The notes under the pieces were generated by a model. That model had not been told where the DNA came from. It did no database searches and saw only the letters and a program-made list of their open reading frames with translations. DNA of 64,000 nt, taken from DASQZK01 sp963809925. GTDB lineage: Bacteria; Bacteroidota; Bacteroidia; Bacteroidales; GCA-2748055. Location: the NCBI GenBank assembly GCA_963809925.1, contig CAWELH010000004.1, positions 310,001-374,000 of the forward strand, given 5' to 3'. The position numbers and the translations under genes are program-made. Positions 17,655-26,200 of the stretch are shown here, piece by piece (the first letter of the stretch is position 1; each line of letters starts with the position of its first letter).

Positions 17655-18848
17655 CTATATTTTGACGTTAAAATTGCCAGGAGTCGTATTCTTTTTTTTA
17701 TCACTATTTACCTGATGCTCTGACCGCTCTGCAATTTCATCAGGCATACCCGTGCCGAATTTTACTTCCTGCACAGTTCGTTTGGAGGCGATATGATTGG
17801 AGATATATCCCGCATCCCTGCCCACGCCCAGGAGAAGTGAGGAACTCAGGGTTCGCTGAAAGGGCATACCGATAAAATACAACCCCGGCTGACCATATAC
17901 AATTCCCCGTTCGTGTTCCGGAAAACCAAAGCGGTTGAAAATGGGAAGATCGATCCAGCTGTAATCCGTCACGTATCCGGTACACCAGATGACATTGTTC
18001 ACATCAAGTACCCGTCCGTCTTCCAGCCTTGGGTATCCGTCAACTGTCCCGCTGGTACGTCCCACCCATTCAACGCCGGATTTTTTTAAACGCTTCCCGG
18101 TGCCGCCACCCCTCGGGATACCCCTCGGAGGATAAAAGAAGTGCTTACGCAACATTCGTCCCAGAGGATTGGCTACGTTCAGTACTTTCGTGGCGGCAAA
18201 AACCATGATTGCGGAGATGAGGCGGCCTTTAAAATTATCGCGAAAAGCAGGTTCCTCGCCGACATCCCTGCCGGAAAGCCATACCTTATGGTGTGGAACC
18301 AAATCCAGCGCAATCTCAGCTCCCGACTGTCCCGCCCCTACGACCAGAACCGGTCCATGCTTTATCTGCGACGGAGTCTGATATTCTGAAGAATGCATCC
18401 TGACAATCTGCGGATCCAGATCATCAGCAAATTCAGGAATACGGGGATGATGAAAAGGTCCGGTTGCCACTACCACATTGTGAGCGGTAATCATTTCATT
18501 GTTGGTTTCGATATGATAATGTTCTCCGGCAGCACTGACACGGATCACCTTCACACCGGATCTTACAGGAAATCCGAAACGGGCGGCGTAAGCCTCCAGG
18601 TAGTCGGCGATATCGTCCTTTCCCGGATGCGCTCCGGGAGAGCCGATGTATGGCATACCTGGTAAATTATCATATCGACCCGGAGTAAACAGCCGGAGAG
18701 ATTTCCACCTTTTCCTCCATGAAGCTCCAACCCTGTTGTTCTCATCCAGGATAACACATGGCATATTTTTTTGGGTGAGGTGCCAGGCCGTTGCCAGACC
18801 TGCCTGTCCACCGCCAATAATCACCGTTTCATATTGTCTGTTGCTCAT
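17655..18848 (-). CDS. Flavin-dependent monooxygenase (CzcO/FMO-like)
   Basis: 397 residues. Two Rossmann dinucleotide motifs are intact: VIIGGGQAGLATAW at the N-terminus for FAD and LVVGAGQSGAEIAL near 170 for NAD(P)H. Between them are GASWRKRWKSLRLFTPGRY and VVATGPFHHPRIPEF, and later WCTGYVTDYSWID, all typical of the flavin monooxygenases often annotated CzcO-like. It would oxygenate a small molecule with NADPH and O2. The TPR-LuxR regulator sits 264 bp upstream on the same strand, an arrangement I recall for this enzyme type, suggesting that the regulator controls it. Confidence 0.88.
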   Translation of the reverse strand: MSNRQYETVIIGGGQAGLATAWHLTQKNMPCVILDENNRVGASWRKRWKSLRLFTPGRYDNLPGMPYIGSPGAHPGKDDIADYLEAYAARFGFPVRSGVKVIRVSAAGEHYHIETNNEMITAHNVVVATGPFHHPRIPEFADDLDPQIVRMHSSEYQTPSQIKHGPVLVVGAGQSGAEIALDLVPHHKVWLSGRDVGEEPAFRDNFKGRLISAIMVFAATKVLNVANPLGRMLRKHFFYPPRGIPRGGGTGKRLKKSGVEWVGRTSGTVDGYPRLEDGRVLDVNNVIWCTGYVTDYSWIDLPIFNRFGFPEHERGIVYGQPGLYFIGMPFQRTLSSSLLLGVGRDAGYISNHIASKRTVQEVKFGTGMPDEIAERSEHQVNSDKKKNTTPGNFNVKI

Positions 18849-19112
18849 AGCTTTTAATTTTAGTACTTACTTTCTTTTCTTGTGAGGTTCCGGACTTCCC
18901 GGGGTTTCCGGATCTCAGTGATCATTGTTTTCCTTGTCAGGATTATCATGACAAATGAAAAAGATACAAAGCAAAATTACGGCGGAGCAGGACAAATGGC
19001 ATCGGTGTGATTGCCCAATTATGCGAAGGATGAAAAATGGGTGATATTACCCATAGGTAGTTATGATCTGAAAAAATAGGATGAAAAAGGGAGAGCTTCC
19101 AGGCGGGTTACA

Positions 19113-20759
19113 TCAGAGACCGATATCCAGCATCTGATTTGTGAGAGCGAAAGCCGTCGCCTCCACTCTTGATGACACTCCGAGTTTATTGAAGATGTTA
19201 CTCACATGACGATCGACAGTACGCTCACTGATAAATAATTCTCCGGCAATAGACTTGTTGGTTTTTCCCGAGGCTACAAGGCGCAATACCTGTAGTTCAC
19301 GTAACGTCAACCCCCGGGTTTCCGGGTTTTCCTCCCGGTCAAACAAACGATTGATCCTTTCAAGATCCGGTATGGCACCCAGTTGTTCAAAAAGCCATCT
19401 GGCAGCCATCAGCTCTGCATCAGAATTATCCTTATCATCCATTTCCAGGTACACGAGTCCCTTCAGTTCCCTGGTACAAGCCGATTCATAAGGAAGATTC
19501 AGGGTGTTCCAGTATCTCAACGCCTTTTGCAATTGCTCCAGAGCGGGCTGCACGTTGCCTTTTGCATGAAAAACCTTAGCCTGGCAATAGGCGCACATGG
19601 CAAGGAGGTAGGGTACATTAAAATCCCTCGCTATATCACACAGTTCCACTGCCGCATCATGTGCTTCACCGATGCGTTTCACCTCTGTCATAATGATCAC
19701 CACTGCTGGGAGAAGCTCCGCACGTTTCTTTGGATCTTTTTTCTCCCGTAAAGAATTTCTAATTGAAGTTTCCGCCTGATCATTCAGTCCCTGTGCCAGG
19801 CGCTGTAATGCGAGACCGGCCTGCGGATTTCTGCCTCTTTTGGCTGCTTCGTGATAGCATTCTTCCGCCTTCTTAAAATTTCCTGCCAGTCGGTGCAACT
19901 CGGCCTGCCGGTAATAGGCCTCTCCTGCTGAAGATTCAACAGGATGCCGGGTCAGGAGATCACATGCATCCTTAGTTTCTTCCAAAGCCCTGGGCCATTC
20001 ACCGTGAAACTGGAAGATCTCGGCCCTTCGCACCAGACATTCCCCCCTGAACGGGACAATGTCCGGTTGTGCATCGCACCACCGGGTGAGTGCCGAGGTC
20101 CATTCCTGTGCCCTCTCCAGGTCCCATACTTTGCGACAGGACTCGATGACAGCACAATAAACCAGACCGTTAACAAGGGGAAAGACTTCCTCCGCTTCCA
20201 CCATGATCATCGTTTCATCCAGAAGCTTTATCCCCCTTGCAATTTCTCCCTGCTGGATCATTGACTGTCCCAGACCCAGGCGTCCGAGTGTGATCAGGTC
20301 AGGGTCACGAAATTGTTCCCCGGCGGCTACCACCAGCTCAAATATTTTCTGTGCCCGGCTGCCGTGCCCTTCAGAGAGTTCCCCCAACGCCTGCGGGATA
20401 TGAAGCAATACTTTCTCTGCGCATTCCTGAATTTTTGCATCTTTGAGAAGCCTTTCACCCCTTGCAATCCATCCGCCACCTCTTCCCTTTTCTCCGGCAT
20501 TCAAAAGCATAAGTCCCAGCCAGAAAGTACAACGGACGGCTTTTTCCGTCATTTCCCGATCCAGGAATCCCTGGTGTGCACGTTCGAAAGTCTGGTAACT
20601 TTCAATATCCCTACCTGTCAGGTATGCAGCAAGGGCAAGTTTTTCCAGCTTTCCAGGTTCCAGGGTATGTTCCTGGTCAGACTTCGATAGCTTTACATAA
20701 ATCTCTGTCCAACTTCTAAATCTTTGCATCAGAATATAAGGGTTTGAACTCAAGTTCAT
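19113..20759 (-). CDS. LuxR-family transcriptional regulator with TPR-like repeats
   Basis: 548 residues. Residues about 1-470 are helical tetratricopeptide-like repeats (GEWPRALEETKDACDLLTRHP, AGNFKKAEECYHEAA, GNVQPALEQLQKALRYW). The C-terminal 65 residues form a LuxR/GerE helix-turn-helix: LTLRELQVLRLVASGKTNKS, IAGELFISERTVDRHVSNIF, NKLGVSSR. There is no receiver or ATPase motif. It is a soluble activator, presumably sensing a ligand or protein through the repeats. A later Met (residue 11) is also a possible start. Its likely target is the downstream flavin monooxygenase. Confidence 0.85.
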   Translation of the reverse strand: MNLSSNPYILMQRFRSWTEIYVKLSKSDQEHTLEPGKLEKLALAAYLTGRDIESYQTFERAHQGFLDREMTEKAVRCTFWLGLMLLNAGEKGRGGGWIARGERLLKDAKIQECAEKVLLHIPQALGELSEGHGSRAQKIFELVVAAGEQFRDPDLITLGRLGLGQSMIQQGEIARGIKLLDETMIMVEAEEVFPLVNGLVYCAVIESCRKVWDLERAQEWTSALTRWCDAQPDIVPFRGECLVRRAEIFQFHGEWPRALEETKDACDLLTRHPVESSAGEAYYRQAELHRLAGNFKKAEECYHEAAKRGRNPQAGLALQRLAQGLNDQAETSIRNSLREKKDPKKRAELLPAVVIIMTEVKRIGEAHDAAVELCDIARDFNVPYLLAMCAYCQAKVFHAKGNVQPALEQLQKALRYWNTLNLPYESACTRELKGLVYLEMDDKDNSDAELMAARWLFEQLGAIPDLERINRLFDREENPETRGLTLRELQVLRLVASGKTNKSIAGELFISERTVDRHVSNIFNKLGVSSRVEATAFALTNQMLDIGL

Positions 20760-21292
20760 GTTGAGCTCGTTGATGAAGGTTCAGAACTTTATTCAGGTCG
20801 GTCTTTTTTCCTCTTTCCTTGATTGTCTTGCAGTCTTCCTACATGTATCTCAACATTTCTGCCCTATAAAATGTTGAGGTAAGCAGGCGGCTTCCTCATC
20901 CACAACTACCAATGCAAAGAAGTAATTTCAGCAATGTATTGATTTTGGAAAACACCATTCTGCCGCATTTTTTGTGAAAGGCACAAAAATCTCAATTCAA
21001 TCCCTATTCCCCTGTTTTTCGTTGTACACTATATCCTGGAACGGGTACTACACTATATGGCGGATTGTCATCCCGTTAAGGCTCCACCCGTCGCAAAAAA
21101 AATAAATAATAGAGAAACATCTATCCATAAAGTTGTACACTTTAATTCGGAATACTCAAATATAGATAAAACGCATTATCCTGAAAATGTGTGAATTATG
21201 TATCTAATTTCAATAATGATATAATGCTTTTCAGAATAAAGGTTCTCACTTTTACACTATAATTATTCAGTTAAAAATTAAAATCCAGTAAC
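20760..21292. other. Divergent intergenic region
   Basis: About 530 bp, strongly AT-rich on the right half. It contains the shared regulatory element at 21190-21234 and a short repeated ACACTATAT near 21030-21060. No gene is evident. Confidence 0.5.
21190..21234 (+). promoter_or_regulatory. Shared upstream element, copy A
   Basis: TGTGAATTATGTA (21190-21202) and TAATGCTTTTCAG (21222-21234), 32 bp start to start. Exactly the same two blocks at exactly the same spacing occur at 43645-43689 upstream of the hybrid kinase. It lies about 60-100 bp upstream of the 21293 ATG. Confidence 0.7.
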
Positions 21293-21721
21293 ATGAAAAA
21301 AATTTTGTTACTAATTTTATTTGCCATAGCAGGAAGTTATGGCACGGCATTCTCACAGCAAACTACAGTAATTTCCAAAGACACTCAAGGTTGGTATAAA
21401 ATTGGTGAAGCCAAAGTTGATTTCAAAAAGGATCGCGATGAAATTCTTGTTTTTGGGGCTGATAAATTTAAATCCATCAAATTGAAAATTTTTAATGCGT
21501 CCATTGATTTGAAGGACCTGGAAATTTACTTCGAAAATGGTAAAAGACAAGATGTCAAAATTAATAAATCGATCAAAGCAGCAGGTGAAACCTCGGTTAT
21601 TGATTTAGAAGGCGGCGGGGAGCGTAGCTTAAAGAAAATTGATTTTGTTTATAAAACGATGCCTAATAATATGGATGTAAAAGCACATGTCGAAGTTTGG
21701 GGGTTAAAAACGAATGAATAA
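21293..21721 (+). CDS. Secreted DUF2541-like protein
   Basis: 142 residues with a clean signal peptide (MKKILLLILFAIAGSYGTAFS). The mature part, GWYKIGEAKVDFKKDRDEI, then VFGADKFKSIKLKIFNASID, EIYFENGKRQDVKI and SLKKIDFVY, resembles DUF2541-type beta-sandwich proteins; I am moderately sure of that. Function unknown. A hairpin terminator follows and the shared upstream element precedes it, so it looks like a single-gene, stress- or condition-regulated unit. Confidence 0.6.
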   Translation: MKKILLLILFAIAGSYGTAFSQQTTVISKDTQGWYKIGEAKVDFKKDRDEILVFGADKFKSIKLKIFNASIDLKDLEIYFENGKRQDVKINKSIKAAGETSVIDLEGGGERSLKKIDFVYKTMPNNMDVKAHVEVWGLKTNE

Positions 21722-21751
21722 GAAATAAAAGCTTATACATTAATTATGAAG

Positions 21752-21784
21752 GCCGTCATGCAATATCGCAAGACGGCTTTTTTT
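21752..21784 (+). terminator. Rho-independent terminator after the 21293 gene
   Basis: GCCGTC (21752-21757) pairs with GACGGC (21772-21777) and is followed by seven Ts. It lies about 30 bp after the stop codon. Confidence 0.85.
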
Positions 21785-21900
21785 GTGCGCAGGGTATGGG
21801 CGATAGCTATAGGGTGGAATTCCCGAACGAGCTTTGACGGTAGGAAACGCTAGCCAGGGGCATAGGTGTCCATCGCGAGGTGGAATCAAAAGCCGGATTT
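21785..21900 (+). ncRNA. Possible 5' remnant of a group II intron
   Basis: Starting right after the terminator T-run, the sequence opens GTGCG, the group II intron 5' consensus, and continues with a GGGTGGAATTCCC stem-like block and GGTGTCCATCGCGAGGTGGA, which resemble domain I segments of bacterial introns. Insertion directly behind a terminator is the habit of class C introns. No reverse transcriptase or domain V is present, so it would be a truncated relic. This rests on memory of intron consensus only. Confidence 0.35.
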
Positions 21901-22009
21901 CTCTGCTTTAGGGCTTTGCGGCTAGAGGAAGGAGCTCAGATACTACATTTCTCTGCTTTAGGCGGCCGTAGTGAATTGGATGTTACTATTATGCCATTCC
22001 GCCATAATA

Positions 22010-22054
22010 TGTGAATCATGTAACTCTGTTAAATAGTTATGTAACATTTCTATA
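22010..22054 (+). promoter_or_regulatory. Shared upstream element, weak copy C
   Basis: TGTGAATCATGTA (22010-22022) matches the first block of copies A and B with one change. At the same 32-bp offset, 22042-22054 reads TAACATTTCTATA, only partly matching the second block. Confidence 0.5.
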
Positions 22055-22066
22055 CCGTTCCTAGCC

Positions 22067-22074
22067 TACCTTTG
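22067..22074 (+). promoter_or_regulatory. Putative -7 promoter box TACCTTTG for the OmpA lipoprotein
   Basis: An exact TAnnTTTG element 43 bp upstream of the 22117 ATG. No clear -33 TTG at the usual distance. Confidence 0.5.
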
Positions 22075-22116
22075 GCATAATAAATCATGAATCGTTGACG
22101 AACTAATTAAATAATT

Positions 22117-22788
22117 ATGAAAAAGTTACAAATAAGTTTTGCCGTTCTATTATGTGCGGTTTTAATTTTTCAGGGCTGTGCCTCCTGGAACAAAACTCAA
22201 AAAGGTGCAGTTGTCGGGACTGCTGCAGGTGGCGGAATGGGAGTTATAATCGGGAAAGCTGCAGGAAATACTGCCCTTGGGGCGATAATCGGAGCCGCAG
22301 TGGGAGGTGCAACAGGTGCTGTGATTGGCCATCAGATGGACAAACAGGCTGAGGAAATAAAAAACAGTGTGCCTGATGCAAAAGTTGAGCGTGTAGGTGA
22401 AGGAATTGTCGTTGAATTCAGCAGCAATGTACTTTTTGGATTTGATAAGACAAATCTCTCATCTGAGTCAAAAGTGAGTCTCGATAAATTAGTTAAAGTA
22501 CTTAACACCTATAAAGATACAGATATTGAATTACAGGGACATACCGACAGCAAAGGCAGTCTGGCCTATAACCAGAATCTTTCTGAGGAGAGGGCAGGTT
22601 CCGTATCAGAATATCTGATTGGGGCGGGTATAACTTCTAACCGAATGACCATCAAAGGATTTGGTGAAACAGTTCCAAAATATGACAATGAGACCGCAGA
22701 TGGACGCTCACAGAACCGAAGGGTTGAGTTTCTTATAACAGCAAATGAGAAGATGAAGGCTGATGCGGCTAATACAACAATGAATTAG
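22117..22788 (+). CDS. OmpA-family lipoprotein with glycine zipper
   Basis: 223 residues. Lipobox LIFQGC with Cys at about 21. Residues about 30-75 form a glycine-zipper (GAVVGTAAGGGMGVIIGKAAG), which inserts in or spans membrane. Residues about 95-210 are an OmpA C-terminal peptidoglycan-binding domain: VLFGFDKTNLSSES, LQGHTDSKGS, NLSEERAGSV and GRSQNRRVEFLI. It probably ties the outer membrane to peptidoglycan. The upstream region shares a motif with the 21293 gene and the 43798 sensor kinase. Confidence 0.9.
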   Translation: MKKLQISFAVLLCAVLIFQGCASWNKTQKGAVVGTAAGGGMGVIIGKAAGNTALGAIIGAAVGGATGAVIGHQMDKQAEEIKNSVPDAKVERVGEGIVVEFSSNVLFGFDKTNLSSESKVSLDKLVKVLNTYKDTDIELQGHTDSKGSLAYNQNLSEERAGSVSEYLIGAGITSNRMTIKGFGETVPKYDNETADGRSQNRRVEFLITANEKMKADAANTTMN

Positions 22789-22794
22789 ATGAAA

Positions 22795-22838
22795 GAAGTT
22801 AGGAAGTTAGGAAGTTAGGGGTTAGAGAGTTAGAAGTT
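22795..22838. repeat. Short tandem repeat of AAGTTAGG-like units
   Basis: Several imperfect copies of AAGTTAGG / AGTTAG in a row directly after the OmpA stop codon. A simple low-complexity repeat. Confidence 0.6.
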
Positions 22839-23033
22839 ATGAATTTATGCGGTTTTAAAAATTTAAAATGAGTATGTGAATCGAAGAAACAGGCGCGATG
22901 GGCCTCCCCCTTAGTGGTCGGGGGTAACGCGGGCTGGGGAGTTAAGGCGCGCACAGCAAACTTTGCTATATACTAATACTTTGTTAGTACGAAACTTTAA
23001 TAACGAACAAATAAATTATAAATAAATACAATC

Positions 23034-23720
23034 ATGAAGTCAAAACTAATATTTTTTACATTCATCCTTATTTTTTCAGTTTCTCTGGCAAATGCGCAGA
23101 GTACAATAAAAGCGAGACCTTCCTTTGCAATTCTTGGCGGGATAAATCTCCAGAATTTAGTCGGAAAAGATAATGGTGGGGACAAACTCACAAATGATAT
23201 GATTATTGGTTATCATGCCGGAATAAATATTCAAATACCTGTTGCTCCTGAGTTTTGTTTTCAACCGGGCTTGTTATTTTCCACAAAGGGAGCAAAAAAT
23301 GAATATGGCTCCTTAACAGGAACATACAAACTTTCATATATTGAAATGCCTCTGAATGTAGTTTATAAAGGTGCATTGGGTAAGGGATTTATTATGGTTG
23401 GATTAGGACCTTATGTTGCTTATGCAATAGGAGGTAAATCCAGTATTTTTAACGAATCAATAACCCTTGAGAACGATATTATTTTTAAAAATGTAGTTGA
23501 ATCGGGTGATGACCATTTTACCGCATATGTCAAAAGATTTGATGCTGGTGGTAATATCTTTGCAGGTTATGAAACGGCAGGCGGGTTGTTTTTTCAACTG
23601 GATACACAATTTGGAATGCTAGAAATTAATCCTGAAGACCAACGGACTATAGTGGAGTTCAGTGAATCATTATCAGTTAATAATATCGGTTTCGGACTTA
23701 CATTGGGGTTCAGGTTGTAA
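23034..23720 (+). CDS. Outer-membrane beta-barrel protein (PorT-like)
   Basis: 228 residues. Signal peptide ends at SLANAQ. The mature part has the PorT/outer-membrane beta-barrel pattern: FAILGGINLQNL, YHAGINIQIPVAPEFCFQPG, LLFSTKGAKN, SYIEMPLNVVYKG, GLGPYVAYAIGG, and a closing NNIGFGLTLGFRL. Probably an 8-strand barrel. Function unknown. A 6-bp inverted repeat (TACTAA...TTAGTA, 22971-22989) lies in its upstream region. Confidence 0.8.
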   Translation: MKSKLIFFTFILIFSVSLANAQSTIKARPSFAILGGINLQNLVGKDNGGDKLTNDMIIGYHAGINIQIPVAPEFCFQPGLLFSTKGAKNEYGSLTGTYKLSYIEMPLNVVYKGALGKGFIMVGLGPYVAYAIGGKSSIFNESITLENDIIFKNVVESGDDHFTAYVKRFDAGGNIFAGYETAGGLFFQLDTQFGMLEINPEDQRTIVEFSESLSVNNIGFGLTLGFRL

Positions 23721-23886
23721 GCATATGCTTTATAAAAGAGCGGCTGTCTTCTATGTTGGTGCATTGCCTGTTGTGCCACTGAAAGACAGTACATCTCCGG
23801 TGGCTTTTCACGACCTCAGTTTTAATCCAGTACCGATGTATTTCCCCCGGCTTCTTTGACTTTTCGCTTTATAAACAGTTAGCAAT

Positions 23887-25990
23887 TTAATCAGCAGTGA
23901 TCACATCCACCTCTGCATATCCCGTGTTATCGGTGCCCTCCGTATTGCTAAGTGCCCTAAGCCGGAAGAAGCGTGCTTTTTCAACAGGGAACGTAATACT
24001 TTGCCAGACAGGATTATTCCTGATATTGGAAAATTCTCCCTCACTGACAAGTTTCCATTCCTCATTGTCCATAGATATGAAAAACTTGTAGTTCGTGATG
24101 ATACTGGGACTCCAAAGGCTTGGATCAGGCAGATATCTGAATCCACGCAGTTCTTCTTCCCGGCCCAGGTCGATGACCAGATCGACCGGCATTTTCATGT
24201 CGTTGCCCTGATGCCAGACAGTTTCAGGATTTCCGTCGATGATCGCATAGGCCTTTTCATCATCGGTTCCCAATATCTTCCAGGCAGTCCTGGGTATGCC
24301 GAATTTTTCCTCACTCACCGGGCTGCTATTTCCCGAACCGGGATCAAAGGCGATTGCCCTGACTTCAGGCTTCCCTTTGGTTTCAACCGGACCGGTATAT
24401 TTTTTCTTATCCGGTCCCGGAAGGCTGCCGTCCATAGTATAGTAAACCACTGATTCATTGTCGGCCGGAGTCATGATGATCTCACCAGCCTGATTCCTGA
24501 TGACGAAAGGCGGGGTGAGGATTTGTGGCGCGTCATAGATCCCGATGCCGGAAATGACAGGACAACTTTTCGAAGCGGTTATAGTGAAACGAAGCTGACT
24601 GGCACATACACTCCTGAACCGCAGAATTCGCCGGTAACCGATGGTCGTTCCTCTTGCCACTTCCTTCCATTTCCCGTCGGCCAGCGCTTCGATGGTAAAG
24701 CTTTTCACACGTTGTCCCAGGCGGATATTTTCCTGAACGAGAAAGCGGTTGAAGGTGAGTGGCTTGCCCAGATCGATAGTCAGTGAAGCCGTATTTACAC
24801 CGTCGTCTGTCGACCAGTATGTGTTTTCATCATCATCGGCTACGTTACCGGCGCTGAAACCGGGGCTGTTCCCACGAACATTTGAAGCCGTCACCTTTTT
24901 CCCCTGAGCGAGGTTTACAGCAAACGCTTCCTTAACGGCTGCTGCAAATTCCAGTACAGCTTTTTCATCCTTTTCATTGATCAGACCGTTCGGCATGATG
25001 GGGAAATTTAGCAATAACGTTGCATTGCGTCCGCAGGAGTTATAATAAAGGTCCATCAGCTGAGGAAGTGTTTTCACTCTACCATCTTCAGCAGGATGGT
25101 AAAACCACTCCGGACGGATAGATGTGTTTACTTCGGCAGGCACCCAGGCATTCCCGTCTTCAAGCCCGTAATGCAGCATATTCCAGGTAACGTCGCCGGT
25201 ATCGTTCAGCAAACTCCAGTTTGTTTCGCCTACAAGGCCGGCCTCAGTTCCGACCCAACGAAGGTCGGCCCGGTCTCCTCCATCATTCCAGATTACGATG
25301 CCTGGTTGTAGCTTACGGACGAGTTTGTAGGTGTTTTTCCAGTCGTAATAAGTCTTCGGATCGATTTTACGGCTTTCATTGGCGCCACCATAAAAGCCGG
25401 AGCCACCATTCGCGCCGTCAAACCATACTTCGAAAATATCACCATAGTTGGTAAGAAGTTCCGTGAGCTGGTTTCTGAAATAGGTGATGTATTCCGGCTT
25501 ACCGTAATCAGCGTAGTTTCTGTCCCAGGGCGAAAGATAGATCCCCAGCTTCAGACCATATTCTTTACAGGCATCGGCCAGTTCGCGGATCACGTCCCCC
25601 CGGCCGGTCGCGCCAGGGCGCATTTTTTACAGAGTACGACGTGTACGCTGAAGGCCACAGACAGAATCCGCAGTGGTGTTTTGCCGTAACAATGATGCCT
25701 TTCATGCCGGCTTCCTTGCAGATACGGGCCCATTGACGGCAATCCAGTTTTTCCGGGTTAAACAATCCGACATCTTCATTCCCGTATCCCCAGGGCTGAT
25801 TCGTATAGGTATTTAATGAGAAGTGTACGAAAGCATAATATTCCAATTCCTGCCATTTTATTTGATTTTCCGACGGAACAGGCCCGTATGGAGCAGGCGC
25901 CTTAACCCGGGCCTGGCTGAAGCAGACCGTACTTAGCGTAAGGATGATGCTACTCAGTATAAACGCGATGGGACGATGTTGGATATTCAT
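23887..25990 (-). pseudogene. Alpha-L-fucosidase (GH29) with F5/8C domains, broken by one frameshift
   Basis: One gene in two frames. The 5' part (25565-25990 from the ATG of MNIQHRPIAF) has a signal peptide, then GH29 sequence to YSVKNAPWRD. The 3' part (from about 25600 to 23887) resumes with GDVIRELADACKEYGLKLGI and LSPWDRNYADYG, includes the nucleophile in EVWFDG, an F5/8C-like domain (NLAQGKKVTASNVRG...), a chitobiase-C-like segment (VYYTMDGSLPGP) and a second F5/8C domain. The break is in a run of six Cs (25596-25601; G6 on the coding strand): removing one G restores an uninterrupted frame. It may be a real loss, a phase-variable run or a sequencing error. Intact, it would cleave terminal fucose outside the cell. 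Confidence 0.88.
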
Positions 25991-26200
25991 GCTGAAATTT
26001 ATAAAATTTTTTAACGGAAATGACAACGATGATGTCGTTTTGTTATGCCGTATCTTTTTAGCACTGCCCCCGGGACGATTTTACATAAATTGCATTAAAT
26101 TTATAACCGTTTTGCTATTTGCCCGTCAGTATCATGCATCTGCGGGTTGATTCTGATTATGATATTTCAAAATGATTGACCATTTAAACTTTCCCTAGCT

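Noticed and set aside
22890..22955. GC-rich patch with CCCCC/GGGGG stem after the OmpA gene, considered as a second intron fragment or terminator
   Set aside because: It has no T tract and no clear match to intron consensus blocks, so I do not call it.
23034..23036. TAnnTTTG promoter before the 23034 gene
   Set aside because: Only a one-base-short TACTTTG is present; spacing does not fit the consensus.
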